The notes under the pieces are model-generated. The model saw only the letters and a list, made by a program, of their open reading frames with translations. It had not been told where the DNA came from and searched no databases. A stretch of DNA of 64,000 nt, taken from assembly GCA_018812715.1 (NCBI GenBank), contig JAHJCT010000011.1, positions 178,614-242,613 on the forward strand, in the 5' to 3' direction. Shown here in pieces: positions 25,418-34,163 of the stretch; positions within the stretch are counted from its first letter, which is position 1, and each line of letters opens with the position of its first letter. This DNA is from Microcaldota archaeon. GTDB lineage: Archaea; Micrarchaeota; Micrarchaeia; Anstonellales; Bilamarchaeaceae. The position numbers and the translations under genes were made by a program.

Positions 25418-27298
25418 TCATTTTTTTTTCAACGTAAAGGGAGTAAATACCTCCCCACCACCATGAAGGAATTTTGATCTAAACTCAACTATATTAAGTC
25501 GTCCTCCCTGCACCAATGATTCAAACATTGCTAAAAATGCGTTTACTACGTGCAATATAAGAAATATTGGTAACAACACAAGGGCAAAAATGCCCTGTTC
25601 AGGAAGCGGTATTATGAACTGATTCAAGAGGAATTCGGCAATAACTATCCCAACAATACCAATTGCTGCGATACGGGTATATGATAATATATTACCCAAA
25701 AGTCCAGGTAATTCAATTATTCCAATGATCCCCTCGGTCATCCCTAATGCTATTATGGATAATATTAATACTATTATTCCAGCAGTTGTTAATGCTGGTT
25801 CAGCTACAACCCCAACTACAGGAAGTATTGCAAGGAGCATACCAACTTCAACGCAAATCCATGCTATTTTTGCTATCGCGTGTTTTTTGTTGTGTTCCCA
25901 TTCATTAATTGCACCAATAGCAAATCCTATTGCAAGATGGATCATGCCAGTTAAAGCAGTTATGCCTATAAGCGTGAGAATATTACTCATTCTATGAAAT
26001 CCATGATAAAGTGGTTCAGTCAACACCTCAGTTCCAAACCATGAACCAAGATAATTCAATAGCATAACATGAGACATTCCGCCCCATTCATCAAATAAAA
26101 TACCAAATAAGAGCGTTACAAATCCTGAATAATACCATATTTTTGAAACATTACACATTATATAGCTTTTTGCAAACTTTTTCATAAGGAACAGGCCAAG
26201 AAGAATTGATATTATTCCGTATATGAAATCGCCAACTATCATACCATATATAATTGGTAAACAGATTAGGTAAGGAAGTGTTGGGTCTAATTCAAAATAA
26301 TTGGGCAATGAATAACTTTTTGTCAGGAATTCAAAAGGTGATGCACCATCTGGGTTATCCAAAACCGTTGGTGGCATCACATTATGTCCATATTTTACAT
26401 CCTGAAGAGTTGCGGTTTCTTTACTTATTATATTATCTAATTTACTATAATCTTCTTCAGGTATCCATCCTTCTATAACATAAAGACTTCTTGATGCTGC
26501 GAATTTTGTAGCTATATCAGCTCTATCTGCTTCGGTTTCAAGGGATTTGATAAGTGAAATTACTTTATCATAATTATCTTGGGATAACGTTTGCATTTCT
26601 TTTTTTACTTCATTCACTCGTTTCATTGTAATCCTAAGTTCATCTATTAGCATTGTTCTTGTTTCCTGAGGAGTAGTAATATTATCTGGTAGTTCTATCT
26701 CATCAAATGCTGCTTCTGTAAGAAGTGCATCTACAACTGAAACATCTTTTTCTTCATATAATACTAATGTAATAGTAGAACTAGGATCTGAGATAACTCT
26801 GCAGTAAGTTTTTGCTGCAGTCATTTTCTTTTGTAATTCTGCTATTTTTGTATTTGGCAATTCTCCAATCTTGAAACTTACTGTTTTCGTATCTAATCTA
26901 CCAAAATTGACTCCTTTGAAGTGCATTATTTTTTCTACAATAGCTATTTGTGATTCTAAAGAGCTTTGTTTTTCAGAGAGCTGCGTTGCTTCTTTATTCA
27001 ATTCTTTAAGGCGTTTTCCAATATAAAATTCTTTTGCTTCTTTTAGAGCAACTTCTCCTGACATGTTTTCTAGTTTTTTACTTGTTTGAGGGCCCATTAA
27101 GGTTTGTATCACACGAAGTTCAAGTAGTTGTGCAGATATTTCTTCAAAAGATGAAAGAGGCCTTCCCTCTTCAAGTCCTTTATATACTGTTTTTCTTATA
27201 TCAACAAGACCAGCTTCATGAAGGTTTTTCAGTAATTTTTCTACCGCCGACTTGAGTACAATCACTCTAACTTTTTTCATTTTTTTTGGTCTTAACAT
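25418..27298 (-). CDS. atpI: A-type ATP synthase subunit I (a-subunit)
   Basis: The ion-translocating stator. The N-terminal 330 residues form the cytoplasmic stalk-binding domain; the C-terminal part has about eight transmembrane helices, including GDFIYGIISILLGLFLMKKF, LSYTRIAAIGIVGIVIAEF (with the essential Arg in the YTR segment) and LAMFESLVQGGRLNIVEF. The length of 626 aa is normal. GGAG lies eight bases before the ATG. Confidence 0.93.
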   Translation of the reverse strand: MLRPKKMKKVRVIVLKSAVEKLLKNLHEAGLVDIRKTVYKGLEEGRPLSSFEEISAQLLELRVIQTLMGPQTSKKLENMSGEVALKEAKEFYIGKRLKELNKEATQLSEKQSSLESQIAIVEKIMHFKGVNFGRLDTKTVSFKIGELPNTKIAELQKKMTAAKTYCRVISDPSSTITLVLYEEKDVSVVDALLTEAAFDEIELPDNITTPQETRTMLIDELRITMKRVNEVKKEMQTLSQDNYDKVISLIKSLETEADRADIATKFAASRSLYVIEGWIPEEDYSKLDNIISKETATLQDVKYGHNVMPPTVLDNPDGASPFEFLTKSYSLPNYFELDPTLPYLICLPIIYGMIVGDFIYGIISILLGLFLMKKFAKSYIMCNVSKIWYYSGFVTLLFGILFDEWGGMSHVMLLNYLGSWFGTEVLTEPLYHGFHRMSNILTLIGITALTGMIHLAIGFAIGAINEWEHNKKHAIAKIAWICVEVGMLLAILPVVGVVAEPALTTAGIIVLILSIIALGMTEGIIGIIELPGLLGNILSYTRIAAIGIVGIVIAEFLLNQFIIPLPEQGIFALVLLPIFLILHVVNAFLAMFESLVQGGRLNIVEFRSKFLHGGGEVFTPFTLKKK

Positions 27299-27309
27299 TT
27301 ACATACTCC

Positions 27310-27645
27310 TTAAAGAGTGTTAAGAAATTCCTTTACTAATTTTGAAACTTCTTTTTTGTCAAGTTTCTTATGAGTTATTTTTTCTGCTTCGTCTTTAGCT
27401 TTTTTTACCGTACTTTGGACTTTTGTTTCTATATCCTTACTTCCATTACGAACCGTTTCGTTTTTGAAAGCTACAAGTTGTTCTTCTGATTTCTCTCTTT
27501 CTTCATAGATTTTTTCCTTAGTCTCACGCAATATTCTCTCTGCTCTTTTTTGAGCCTCAGTTATAATACGGTCATATTCCTGTTCAGCATCTCGTATTTC
27601 CTCAATCGTCTTCATAAACTCTGGGTTTTCAGAGTTGTCAATCAT
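27310..27645 (-). CDS. atpH: A-type ATP synthase subunit H (peripheral stalk)
   Basis: A short, highly charged coiled coil (EIRDAEQEYDRIITEAQKRA, then EERKSEEQ-type heptads) that pairs with subunit E in the peripheral stalk. It is the first gene of the operon. ATG 27645 or the in-frame ATG 27654 could start it; GGGATGATT upstream favours 27645. A TATA-like TTTTTTATAATC lies near 27674-27685. Confidence 0.82.
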   Translation of the reverse strand: MIDNSENPEFMKTIEEIRDAEQEYDRIITEAQKRAERILRETKEKIYEEREKSEEQLVAFKNETVRNGSKDIETKVQSTVKKAKDEAEKITHKKLDKKEVSKLVKEFLNTL

Positions 27646-27654
27646 AGTAATCAT

Positions 27655-27743
27655 CCCAAAACAAGTTAGTAGATTATAAAAAAGAAATCTTTAAAAAGAG
27701 GTGTGAGGGAATTTTAATTAACGTTTTCTTGAGGATGATACAA
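27655..27743. promoter_or_regulatory. divergent promoter region: ATP synthase operon / L15e
   Basis: Minus-strand TATA-like TTTTTTATAATC (about 27674-27685) faces atpH, about 30 bases from its start. Plus-strand CTTTAAAAAG (about 27690-27699) faces rpl15e, followed by the Shine-Dalgarno GAGGATGAT at 27731-27739. The two boxes are about 15 bases apart, so one regulator could affect both. Confidence 0.5.
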
Positions 27744-28400
27744 ATGGGTGCTTACAAATATATAACTCGGACTTTCCAGCAGCAGTACAAGCAGCGGGAC
27801 GACAGATTGAAATCGAAAATAATTTCGTGGAGAAAAGAACCAGCCATCGTAAAAATTGAAAGACCAACTAACATTGCACGGGCCAGAACTTTGGGCTATA
27901 AAGCAAAGCAAGGCTATATTGTAGTAAGAACTCGTGTAGAAAAAGGCAGACGTACCAGAAGAAGGCCAAGGGGAGGAAGAAAACACAAAAACTATTATTT
28001 CCGTACTCAACCTCAACTTTCCCATCAAGCAATAGCAGAGCAAAGGGTAAACCGCATCCACAACAATATGGAAGTTCTTAATTCCTATTGGGTTGGTGAT
28101 GATGGTAATTATATCTACTTCGAAATTATCCTTGTAGATCCAGCCAAACCTTCTGTTAATATCAGCTCAGCGATAAGACAGGGTAAAACATTTAGAGGAC
28201 TCACGTCTTCAGGCAATTCAAGAACCCCAAGCAAGAAAAAAACACTTAATAAAAAACGCAGAATGAAGCAGAAGGAAACAAAGGTTTACAAACGCAAAGA
28301 GCATTTTAAAAGAAAGGAAAAGAAACCAAAATCAAGCAGAACGCTTGGTTCTAAAGCAAGAAGGGCTGCGAAGAGAAAAAAATCAGTCAAAAAAGAATAA
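27744..28400 (+). CDS. rpl15e: 50S ribosomal protein L15e
   Basis: An archaeal/eukaryotic large-subunit protein. MGAYKYITRTFQQQY, RPTNIARARTLGYKAKQGYIV, RGGRKHKNYYFRTQ and QRVNRIHNNMEVLNSYWVG are diagnostic. GAGGATGAT places the start at ATG 27744, not at TTG 27729. The C-terminal 50 residues are an unusually long Lys/Arg-rich tail after the conserved FRGLTSSG, probably disordered and rRNA-binding. Confidence 0.95.
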   Translation: MGAYKYITRTFQQQYKQRDDRLKSKIISWRKEPAIVKIERPTNIARARTLGYKAKQGYIVVRTRVEKGRRTRRRPRGGRKHKNYYFRTQPQLSHQAIAEQRVNRIHNNMEVLNSYWVGDDGNYIYFEIILVDPAKPSVNISSAIRQGKTFRGLTSSGNSRTPSKKKTLNKKRRMKQKETKVYKRKEHFKRKEKKPKSSRTLGSKARRAAKRKKSVKKE

Positions 28401-28401
28401 T

Positions 28402-29163
28402 CTATTTTTCAATTTTTTTCCCTATTTTCCATAAGAGATCGAAGTAGTGTTTGTAGCTATCAGAAATTTCCTTATTCTTAATTAAAATTGAAAGTTTTTG
28501 TTTTTCTGTTACCACCATAATTGCTATGTGGTCTTTGAATATATGTATGAATCCAGGTGTTTGGATGCCTTTAGGAAGATATTTTTGTTTAGCATGTGGC
28601 CTTTTCTCTCTCTTCTTTCCAAACCACGTATCATAATCATAGAGAATCATTGCCTTGATCTCTTTTCTAGAAATTCTTGTGTGAAACTGTTTGAAATATG
28701 CGTGCAGAAGTTTGCTTGCTAAAAGGGGATATCCGATGGTGTACATCAGTTCCCCTTTCTTTGTAATATCAAGAGAAAAATCATAAACTGTTTTGATACC
28801 TCTTACCCCTTCAAGCACTTCAACATGGTATTCAGTAGGTTCTCTAAGAAATTCTTGTTCCAAAGATGGTAAGTTGACTTCTAAATCTTGTTTTAATTTT
28901 TCCATTTCTTGCTCTTTAATATCTAACAAATGCCTTAGTGCAAGGGGTCTATTAGCCTTAAATCTTTTCACACCACCATGTGCAAAATATCCAACCAATC
29001 CTTTTTCTGTTAAGCTACTTAGTATTTGATATATCTTAGATGAAGGAACTCCTGATTTTTTCACTAAAGGTCCAGTAGTTGTTTGCCCTAATTCTAAAAG
29101 TGCTAAATAAACCTGAATTTCTTTATTATTCAGACCAAGTTTCTTCAATATCTCCTTAACCAT
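28402..29163 (-). CDS. TrmB family transcriptional regulator
   Basis: Residues 1-70 form the TrmB winged helix (LGLNNKEIQVYLALLELGQT, KKSGVPSSKIYQILSSLTEKG), followed by a coiled coil (residues 80-115) and a C-terminal ligand-sensing domain with VLEGVRGIKTVYDFSLD. TrmB proteins usually sense sugars and bind palindromes. A near-palindrome at 29163-29186 touches its own start and the divergent HD gene, suggesting autoregulation and control of the HD/PEP-domain pair. Confidence 0.85.
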   Translation of the reverse strand: MVKEILKKLGLNNKEIQVYLALLELGQTTTGPLVKKSGVPSSKIYQILSSLTEKGLVGYFAHGGVKRFKANRPLALRHLLDIKEQEMEKLKQDLEVNLPSLEQEFLREPTEYHVEVLEGVRGIKTVYDFSLDITKKGELMYTIGYPLLASKLLHAYFKQFHTRISRKEIKAMILYDYDTWFGKKREKRPHAKQKYLPKGIQTPGFIHIFKDHIAIMVVTEKQKLSILIKNKEISDSYKHYFDLLWKIGKKIEK

Positions 29164-29186
29164 ACTACTACCAATTAGGAGTAGTA
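29163..29186. promoter_or_regulatory. palindromic operator candidate between trmB-type gene and HD gene
   Basis: Perfect 7-bp arms TACTACT and AGTAGTA flank a partly symmetric 10-base centre (ACCAATTAGG). The site covers the TrmB start and the probable transcription start, and lies next to AT-rich TATA sequence at 29187-29202 shared by both directions. The known Thermococcus TrmB site also consists of TACT and AGTA half-sites, though with a shorter spacer. Confidence 0.5.
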
Positions 29187-29219
29187 AATCAATATATTTT
29201 AAAATGGAGAATACTTTTC

Positions 29220-29792
29220 ATGGCGTTTCATCATTTCATTGGAAATGGCCTGAATAGGTCAGAAAAAATACAACTTTGGGTGGTAAATACACTTCTAAAT
29301 TCTGGTATACCTAATGAAAAACGTGAAAGTTCAATTCAATGGGAGCTTAAACACACTTCAGGAGTAATCCAATTAGCTAGATTACTTGCACAAAAACGCA
29401 ATGTGAACGAAGAACTTGCAATAATTGCAGCCGCATTACACGATGCACACCTCATAACTAATGGAAATTATGCTGAACATGCCAAAAAAAGTGCAATAAT
29501 TGCCCGCAATCTACTCGAATCTAGCCAAAATTTTTCTAAGGATGAAATAGATGAAATCTGTGAGGCCATCACAAAACACAGCGAGAAACATATATACAGC
29601 AGTAATAAATTAGTTGAACTAATCAAAGATGCCGACTGTCTCGATTGTTTTCTTTATACTGGCAATGGTTATGATGAAAAACCGAAAGATGTTTTGAGGC
29701 ATTATTACAAGAGGATTATACAAATAAGAAGAGAATTGGGATTACCTGAAGAAAAATGCTTCATAAAACGACTAACTGAACTGGGTGAATAA
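29220..29792 (+). CDS. HD-domain phosphohydrolase
   Basis: The HD metal site is spread as LKHTSGVIQLARLL (first His), AAALHDAHLI (the HD pair), ITKHSEKH and IKDADCLDCF (last Asp). Such proteins hydrolyse nucleotides or phosphate esters. It is 190 aa and overlaps the translation signals of the next gene (stop within GGTGAATAATATG), so the two are coupled. The substrate is unknown. Confidence 0.8.
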   Translation: MAFHHFIGNGLNRSEKIQLWVVNTLLNSGIPNEKRESSIQWELKHTSGVIQLARLLAQKRNVNEELAIIAAALHDAHLITNGNYAEHAKKSAIIARNLLESSQNFSKDEIDEICEAITKHSEKHIYSSNKLVELIKDADCLDCFLYTGNGYDEKPKDVLRHYYKRIIQIRRELGLPEEKCFIKRLTELGE

Positions 29793-29793
29793 T

Positions 29794-31242
29794 ATGAAGA
29801 TAAAAGATGAACAATGGTTTGAATGGGAGAGACAAGCAACAGTACACCCATTAACAATCTGCATGGAAGCCTGGATGGAACCAACTAAGAACGTATACGG
29901 AAGGCCTTGGCCTCCTTGCGTACTCATTTACAAGGGAGATATCATTTCATGGCATCTTAAATGGCCAGATTTACTTGAATATGGTAAATATTTGATTGAT
30001 AAATTTGTTGAAGCTAATGAAAGGACTAAACTGTTAGCAGAATTAGATTCCCAAGTAAAATATCTGGAAAATCTCTTTGCCGAAATAGACAATCTTACTC
30101 TTACTGAACTGCAGAATGCTGATCTTCTTGAAACCTATAAACAAATCTATGATGCATTTGTCAGATGGTTTGTTCCGGGCGCTTTAGTAGAACCAATCGG
30201 GCATAAAGGAGAACGTTTGATTCAAGAAGTACTCTCTAGCTCTGGAAAAACTGAAAAGCAACAAAAAGAAATGCTCTGTCTTTTAACAACCACCACAAAA
30301 GAATCATTTAGCAAAAGAGAACTAAAAGATCTCCTCGAAATTGCCATTAGAAAGAAGAAAGGAGATGAAATAGACCATTTATTAGAACAGCATATGAAAA
30401 AATATTTCTGGTTGCATAACAATTATTTCAGCACAGAAGTTTTAGACACTAAATTCTTTGAAAACGAAGTCAAATTAATATTGAAGAAATATCCTGATCC
30501 AGACATACAAATACAGAAACTTGCATCAGAGGCTTCAGTATTAAAATCCAGAAAAGCAGAATTACTAAAAAAATTGAATTCTAGCGAATTTGATGCTAAT
30601 CTTATTGAATTGCTGGATTTATTTGCATGGTATCAGGATTATCGTAAAGAATATGTAATGCAAATCCTCCATTACCTTGATCAAATCTTAGCAGAGATAG
30701 GAAGGAGAAAAAATTATACCTTAAAAGAGATGAAATATACACTTCCGGAAGAAATTCCAAAAATATTTGAGAATAGTTTTGATATTGATCTTGTTAGAGA
30801 ACGAATGAAACATTATCTATTCTATTTTGATGGAAAAGGCATAGAGCAAGGTGTTGGGCTGTGGAGTCTTGAAAAAGAAAAGGAATTATTAAAATTGTCA
30901 TCGCACGACGCTGAAATCATTGAGATTAAAGGTATGGTGGCAAGTAAAGGGTATGTGAAAGGCAAAGCCAGGGTTACAATGAGTGCAGAAGAGGCAAAAA
31001 CCATACAAAAAGGTGAAATTCTAATAACGTCTATGACCAGTCCTGATTTTGTCACTGCAATTAAACGAGCTGCTGCCATCGTGACTAATGAGGGCGGTAT
31101 ATTGTGCCATGCAGCCGTAGTTTCAAGAGAATTTGATATTCCTTGCATTGTTGGCACAAGATTAGCAACTAAAGTTTTCAAAACTGGTGACTTAATCGAG
31201 GTAGATGGGGAGCTTGGTGTTATAAGAAGGGTTTTTGAGTAA
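29794..31242 (+). CDS. PEP-utilising mobile-domain protein with unknown N-terminal region
   Basis: Residues 380-483 are a phosphohistidine swivelling domain: VASKGYVKGKARVTMS, ILITSMTSPDFVTAIKRAAA and GGILCHAAVVSREFDIPCIVGT with the phospho-accepting His. The first 375 residues are helical and not the ATP-grasp or PEP-binding barrel of PEP synthase, so the phosphate donor must come from elsewhere or the domain has another use. Coupled to the HD gene, and probably under the divergent TrmB regulator. ATG 29794 is preferred over GTG 29785. Confidence 0.78.
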   Translation: MKIKDEQWFEWERQATVHPLTICMEAWMEPTKNVYGRPWPPCVLIYKGDIISWHLKWPDLLEYGKYLIDKFVEANERTKLLAELDSQVKYLENLFAEIDNLTLTELQNADLLETYKQIYDAFVRWFVPGALVEPIGHKGERLIQEVLSSSGKTEKQQKEMLCLLTTTTKESFSKRELKDLLEIAIRKKKGDEIDHLLEQHMKKYFWLHNNYFSTEVLDTKFFENEVKLILKKYPDPDIQIQKLASEASVLKSRKAELLKKLNSSEFDANLIELLDLFAWYQDYRKEYVMQILHYLDQILAEIGRRKNYTLKEMKYTLPEEIPKIFENSFDIDLVRERMKHYLFYFDGKGIEQGVGLWSLEKEKELLKLSSHDAEIIEIKGMVASKGYVKGKARVTMSAEEAKTIQKGEILITSMTSPDFVTAIKRAAAIVTNEGGILCHAAVVSREFDIPCIVGTRLATKVFKTGDLIEVDGELGVIRRVFE

Positions 31243-31282
31243 AAAAGAACATTTATTATAACCAAGTCTACAATATAGTACC

Positions 31283-31729
31283 ATGTTTGATATTATTAGG
31301 TGTGAGGCCGAACCATCTAGCTTTGGCTTTGAAAAGTTCTATTCTCATAATGATGTGAGTATTAATAGGGTAAAAGATCTGAAAGAAGCTACTAATTACA
31401 AGAATAAGAAGACATTGATTCTTGTAGATGATTATAATTTTGATGAAGGTTCAGTGAAACTGATAGCAGAGAAGAAGAAAGCATGCTTTTTAATTAATTT
31501 GCATGATCTAAAAAAGTGCAAAGGAACGTCAAGAGCAATACTGATATCTAAATTACGCACATTCCTAAAACTCTGTGTAAAATATGGGGCTCTCTACACG
31601 TTTGCAACTTTTGCTGAGAATAAAATACAGATACGAAAGCCTTCTGAAATTATGCACATTGCAATGATTTTAGGTGTAAACGAAGGCCAGTCAAAATTTG
31701 CATTGAAAATGTTACAACATTATGTTTGA
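31283..31729 (+). CDS. probable RNase P protein component 3 (p30-like)
   Basis: The C-terminal half (LRTFLKLCVKYGALYTFATF, IQIRKPSEIMHIAMILGVNE) has the pattern of archaeal Rpp30, a PHP-like barrel subunit of RNase P that matures tRNA 5' ends. At 148 aa it is shorter than most p30 proteins, and the N-terminal metal-like motifs are absent. TATA-like TTTATTATA lies about 30 bases before the ATG. The assignment is moderate. Confidence 0.5.
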   Translation: MFDIIRCEAEPSSFGFEKFYSHNDVSINRVKDLKEATNYKNKKTLILVDDYNFDEGSVKLIAEKKKACFLINLHDLKKCKGTSRAILISKLRTFLKLCVKYGALYTFATFAENKIQIRKPSEIMHIAMILGVNEGQSKFALKMLQHYV

Positions 31730-31788
31730 ACATAGCAAACCTCCTTTTACAATAAATATAAAAACATTCTCCTACATTTTAAATAACT

Positions 31789-32265
31789 ATGAGAAGAGGT
31801 AAAGCAGTAGTTTTATTGTTGGCCGGAGGCATAGTACTAGGTGCTGAGGCGCACAATCAGTTTACTAAATTCTCAGATCAACAAATTTGGGAAAGGCAAA
31901 GACCCTTGATAGAAAGAGCCATTCGTAATCCTGAGCAAAGACAGTCTAGAATTAATCAACTCAGAAACGGTCTTTTAGAGTTTGGTGGAGGCCTTGAAAA
32001 TAGTGATAGAGAAATAGTGGCTTCAGGTAAAGAACGTTGTATCTTTGAAACTCGTTTTGCAGCTTTAACCGAAACAAGAGGCAATGAAGAAGCTGCTGAA
32101 CAACTCATAAGCAACAGAAATTTTGAACCATTTGCTCATTGTGAACCAGAAGCTAGATTTACAAGATCAGCTACTAAATGGTATAGTCTCGCTGGAGCAG
32201 CAGCATTTTTCATTGGTTTAGTAGGTTTTGTTAGATCATTCGGTAGGAGAAAGGAGAATCAGTAG
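31789..32265 (+). CDS. hypothetical membrane-associated protein, 158 aa
   Basis: An N-terminal hydrophobic segment (VVLLLAGGIVLGAEA) and a C-terminal transmembrane helix (SLAGAAAFFIGLVGFV) followed by a basic tail (RSFGRRKE) flank a charged helical domain with two cysteines. The topology suggests an extracytoplasmic domain anchored at both ends or after signal cleavage. No family recognised. It ends two bases before the convergent purC. Confidence 0.55.
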   Translation: MRRGKAVVLLLAGGIVLGAEAHNQFTKFSDQQIWERQRPLIERAIRNPEQRQSRINQLRNGLLEFGGGLENSDREIVASGKERCIFETRFAALTETRGNEEAAEQLISNRNFEPFAHCEPEARFTRSATKWYSLAGAAAFFIGLVGFVRSFGRRKENQ

Positions 32266-32267
32266 CT

Positions 32268-33131
32268 TTATTCTTTTAGGTCTTCTCCAGTAAGCATTTT
32301 GTATGCCTGCAGATATCTTTCAGTTGTTTTTACTATTATATCAGACGGTAAAGAAGGCGGTGGGGGATTCTTATTCCAACTAGTTTCTTCAAGGTAATTT
32401 CTTACAAATTGCTTATCTAAGCTTTCTAATATTCCATGATCATATTTTTCTTTTAACCAATAACGAGAAGAATCTGGTGTCAATGCCTCATCTATAAGTA
32501 TTATTTCTTCTTGTTTTCCAAATTCGAATTTTGTATCCGCGAGTACAAGTCCTGATGCCAAAGCATGTTTTTTAGCATATTTGTAGAGCTCTATACTTTT
32601 TTGTTTCACAGTATTATATATCTCTTCACCTACAATTTCTATTGCTTTTTCTTCACTAATATTTTCATCATGACCACTTACTGCTTTTGTAGATGGAGTA
32701 AATATTGGTTCTGGGAATTCACCACCATTTTTCAGTCCCTCCGGCAATTCAATGCCACATACAGAACCATTTTTTTGATAATCCTTCCATGCACTTCCTG
32801 TAATGTAGCCCCTTACAACACATTCCAAGGGAAGTGGTTCACATCGTTGTACGACCATGCTTCTTCCCAGTAAATATCTAGGGAGATTTTCTGGAATTTC
32901 GTCTGTTAGAAAATGATTATCTATTATTTTTTTTGTTTTATTGAACCAAAACTTTGAGAGTTGCGTAAGCACTTCACCTTTTCTTGGAATGCCCTCCTTG
33001 AAAACAACGTCAAATGCGCTTAATCTGTCACTAGCCACCATAAGTAGTTTATCGTCAAGTACATAAGTATCCCTTACCTTACCCTTCTTCAAAAGCTCTA
33101 AGTCAAGATTAGTTTGAGTAATAGTCTCCAT
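32268..33131 (-). CDS. purC: phosphoribosylaminoimidazole-succinocarboxamide synthase
   Basis: The SAICAR synthase step of purine synthesis, joining CAIR and aspartate with ATP. LKKGKVRDTYVLDDKLLMVA, SDRLSAFDVVF, LECVVRGYITGSAW, SGHDENISEEKA and LADTKFEFG are all characteristic. The length of 287 aa suits the long, eukaryote/archaea-like form. No other pur genes lie in the window. Confidence 0.93.
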   Translation of the reverse strand: METITQTNLDLELLKKGKVRDTYVLDDKLLMVASDRLSAFDVVFKEGIPRKGEVLTQLSKFWFNKTKKIIDNHFLTDEIPENLPRYLLGRSMVVQRCEPLPLECVVRGYITGSAWKDYQKNGSVCGIELPEGLKNGGEFPEPIFTPSTKAVSGHDENISEEKAIEIVGEEIYNTVKQKSIELYKYAKKHALASGLVLADTKFEFGKQEEIILIDEALTPDSSRYWLKEKYDHGILESLDKQFVRNYLEETSWNKNPPPPSLPSDIIVKTTERYLQAYKMLTGEDLKE

Positions 33132-33161
33132 AAAAAGAAATAGTTTGTGATAATTTAAAAT

Positions 33162-34067
33162 TTATCTGTTGGCATCAATAATCTCAAATAATTGTCTCAA
33201 CATTTCAATATTAAGTACTGGTTTTCCGAATTTTTCTTGATCATCTGCGATTCTAGGGCATGCAGTATTCACAAAACATTCAAATTCCATGTAATTATTG
33301 ATAGCCATCGGATCGAATTCATTGGCAATCAGAATAAATGATTCAAAACCTCTCTTTTCTAGTTCTTTTTTTGCCCATTCAGCTTGTGTGATATTAAATT
33401 GCCCTATTTTGGTACTCACAAGAATTCCAAACTTTTTACATGTTAATGCCTTTGCTATTGCTCCTTTCCTTCTTTTTTTCACTTTTTCAATTTCAGCATT
33501 CAATTCTTTCACTGTTTTATCATTAGGATTGAAACCAAAAACCGGTTTTTCAACATCAAGAGCAAGTGGATGAAACATTCCACTCCCAACAAATATGATT
33601 GCATCGACGTTATTTTTAACTTTCATTAGAGCTCCAGCATCGCATCCAAGTACTTGACCAATTTCAGTTGCTCGTTCACTTTTTGCAGCAAATACTGTTT
33701 TTCCATTTTTTTCAAAAAATGCCTTCATATCTTCAAATTGATGAACATGCTGAACCGTTGTAACCAATCCAATATTCTTGAATTTTTTGATATATGGCAG
33801 CACTTTCTTCAATGATCTAATTTCAATATCAATGTAATACGGAACGTAGTCTATAGGAATAGGAACATTCGTTTTTACAAATTTGTTATGTCCAAAATGC
33901 ACTATTTTATCTGCTTTTATTAATTTGGCTTCTTCAATTGCTAAATCACAGGCACCATAGCAAGGCGAAGCAGAAAGAAATACTTGATGTCCTTCTTCTT
34001 CGTATTTTTTTGCAAGTTCAAGGCCTTTTTGTTTCAGCCCCTCTGGAAATTGTAAAAGTATCCTCAT
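33162..34067 (-). CDS. dph2: diphthamide biosynthesis enzyme Dph2
   Basis: A non-canonical radical SAM enzyme that starts diphthamide synthesis on the EF-2 histidine. The three cluster cysteines are in SPCYGACD (Cys36/Cys40), LGCDAG (Cys142) and NTACPRIADD near residue 268. ATG 34067 is chosen because GGTGAAGCA precedes it and MRILLQFPEG is the usual start. Immediately upstream is a 26-codon ORF (34072-34152) whose first nine residues are identical to this start. Confidence 0.92.
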   Translation of the reverse strand: MRILLQFPEGLKQKGLELAKKYEEEGHQVFLSASPCYGACDLAIEEAKLIKADKIVHFGHNKFVKTNVPIPIDYVPYYIDIEIRSLKKVLPYIKKFKNIGLVTTVQHVHQFEDMKAFFEKNGKTVFAAKSERATEIGQVLGCDAGALMKVKNNVDAIIFVGSGMFHPLALDVEKPVFGFNPNDKTVKELNAEIEKVKKRRKGAIAKALTCKKFGILVSTKIGQFNITQAEWAKKELEKRGFESFILIANEFDPMAINNYMEFECFVNTACPRIADDQEKFGKPVLNIEMLRQLFEIIDANR

Positions 34068-34071
34068 TGCT

Positions 34072-34152
34072 TCACCATTTTTTCCAAGCAATTTCTAGAT
34101 TTTTGAACGACTCGTCGTTCAATTGTTCTGGAAATTGTAATAGTATTCTCAT
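34072..34152 (-). CDS. 26-aa ORF duplicating the dph2 N-terminus (leader peptide or remnant)
   Basis: ATG 34152 opens a frame that reads MRILLQFPE, the same first nine residues as Dph2, then diverges and stops at TGA 34074-34072. The nucleotide match over the first 27 bases is close. AAGGTGCA precedes the ATG. The stop codon lies inside GGTGA, the ribosome-binding site of dph2, so its translation would affect dph2 initiation. It is either an abandoned tandem duplication or a coupling leader. Confidence 0.5.
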   Translation of the reverse strand: MRILLQFPEQLNDESFKNLEIAWKKW

Positions 34153-34163
34153 CATTGCACCTT

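Noticed and set aside
29163-29186. Exact match to the Thermococcus TrmB operator
   Set aside because: Half-sites TACT and AGTA are present, but the spacer is longer than in the known site, so identity with it is not claimed.
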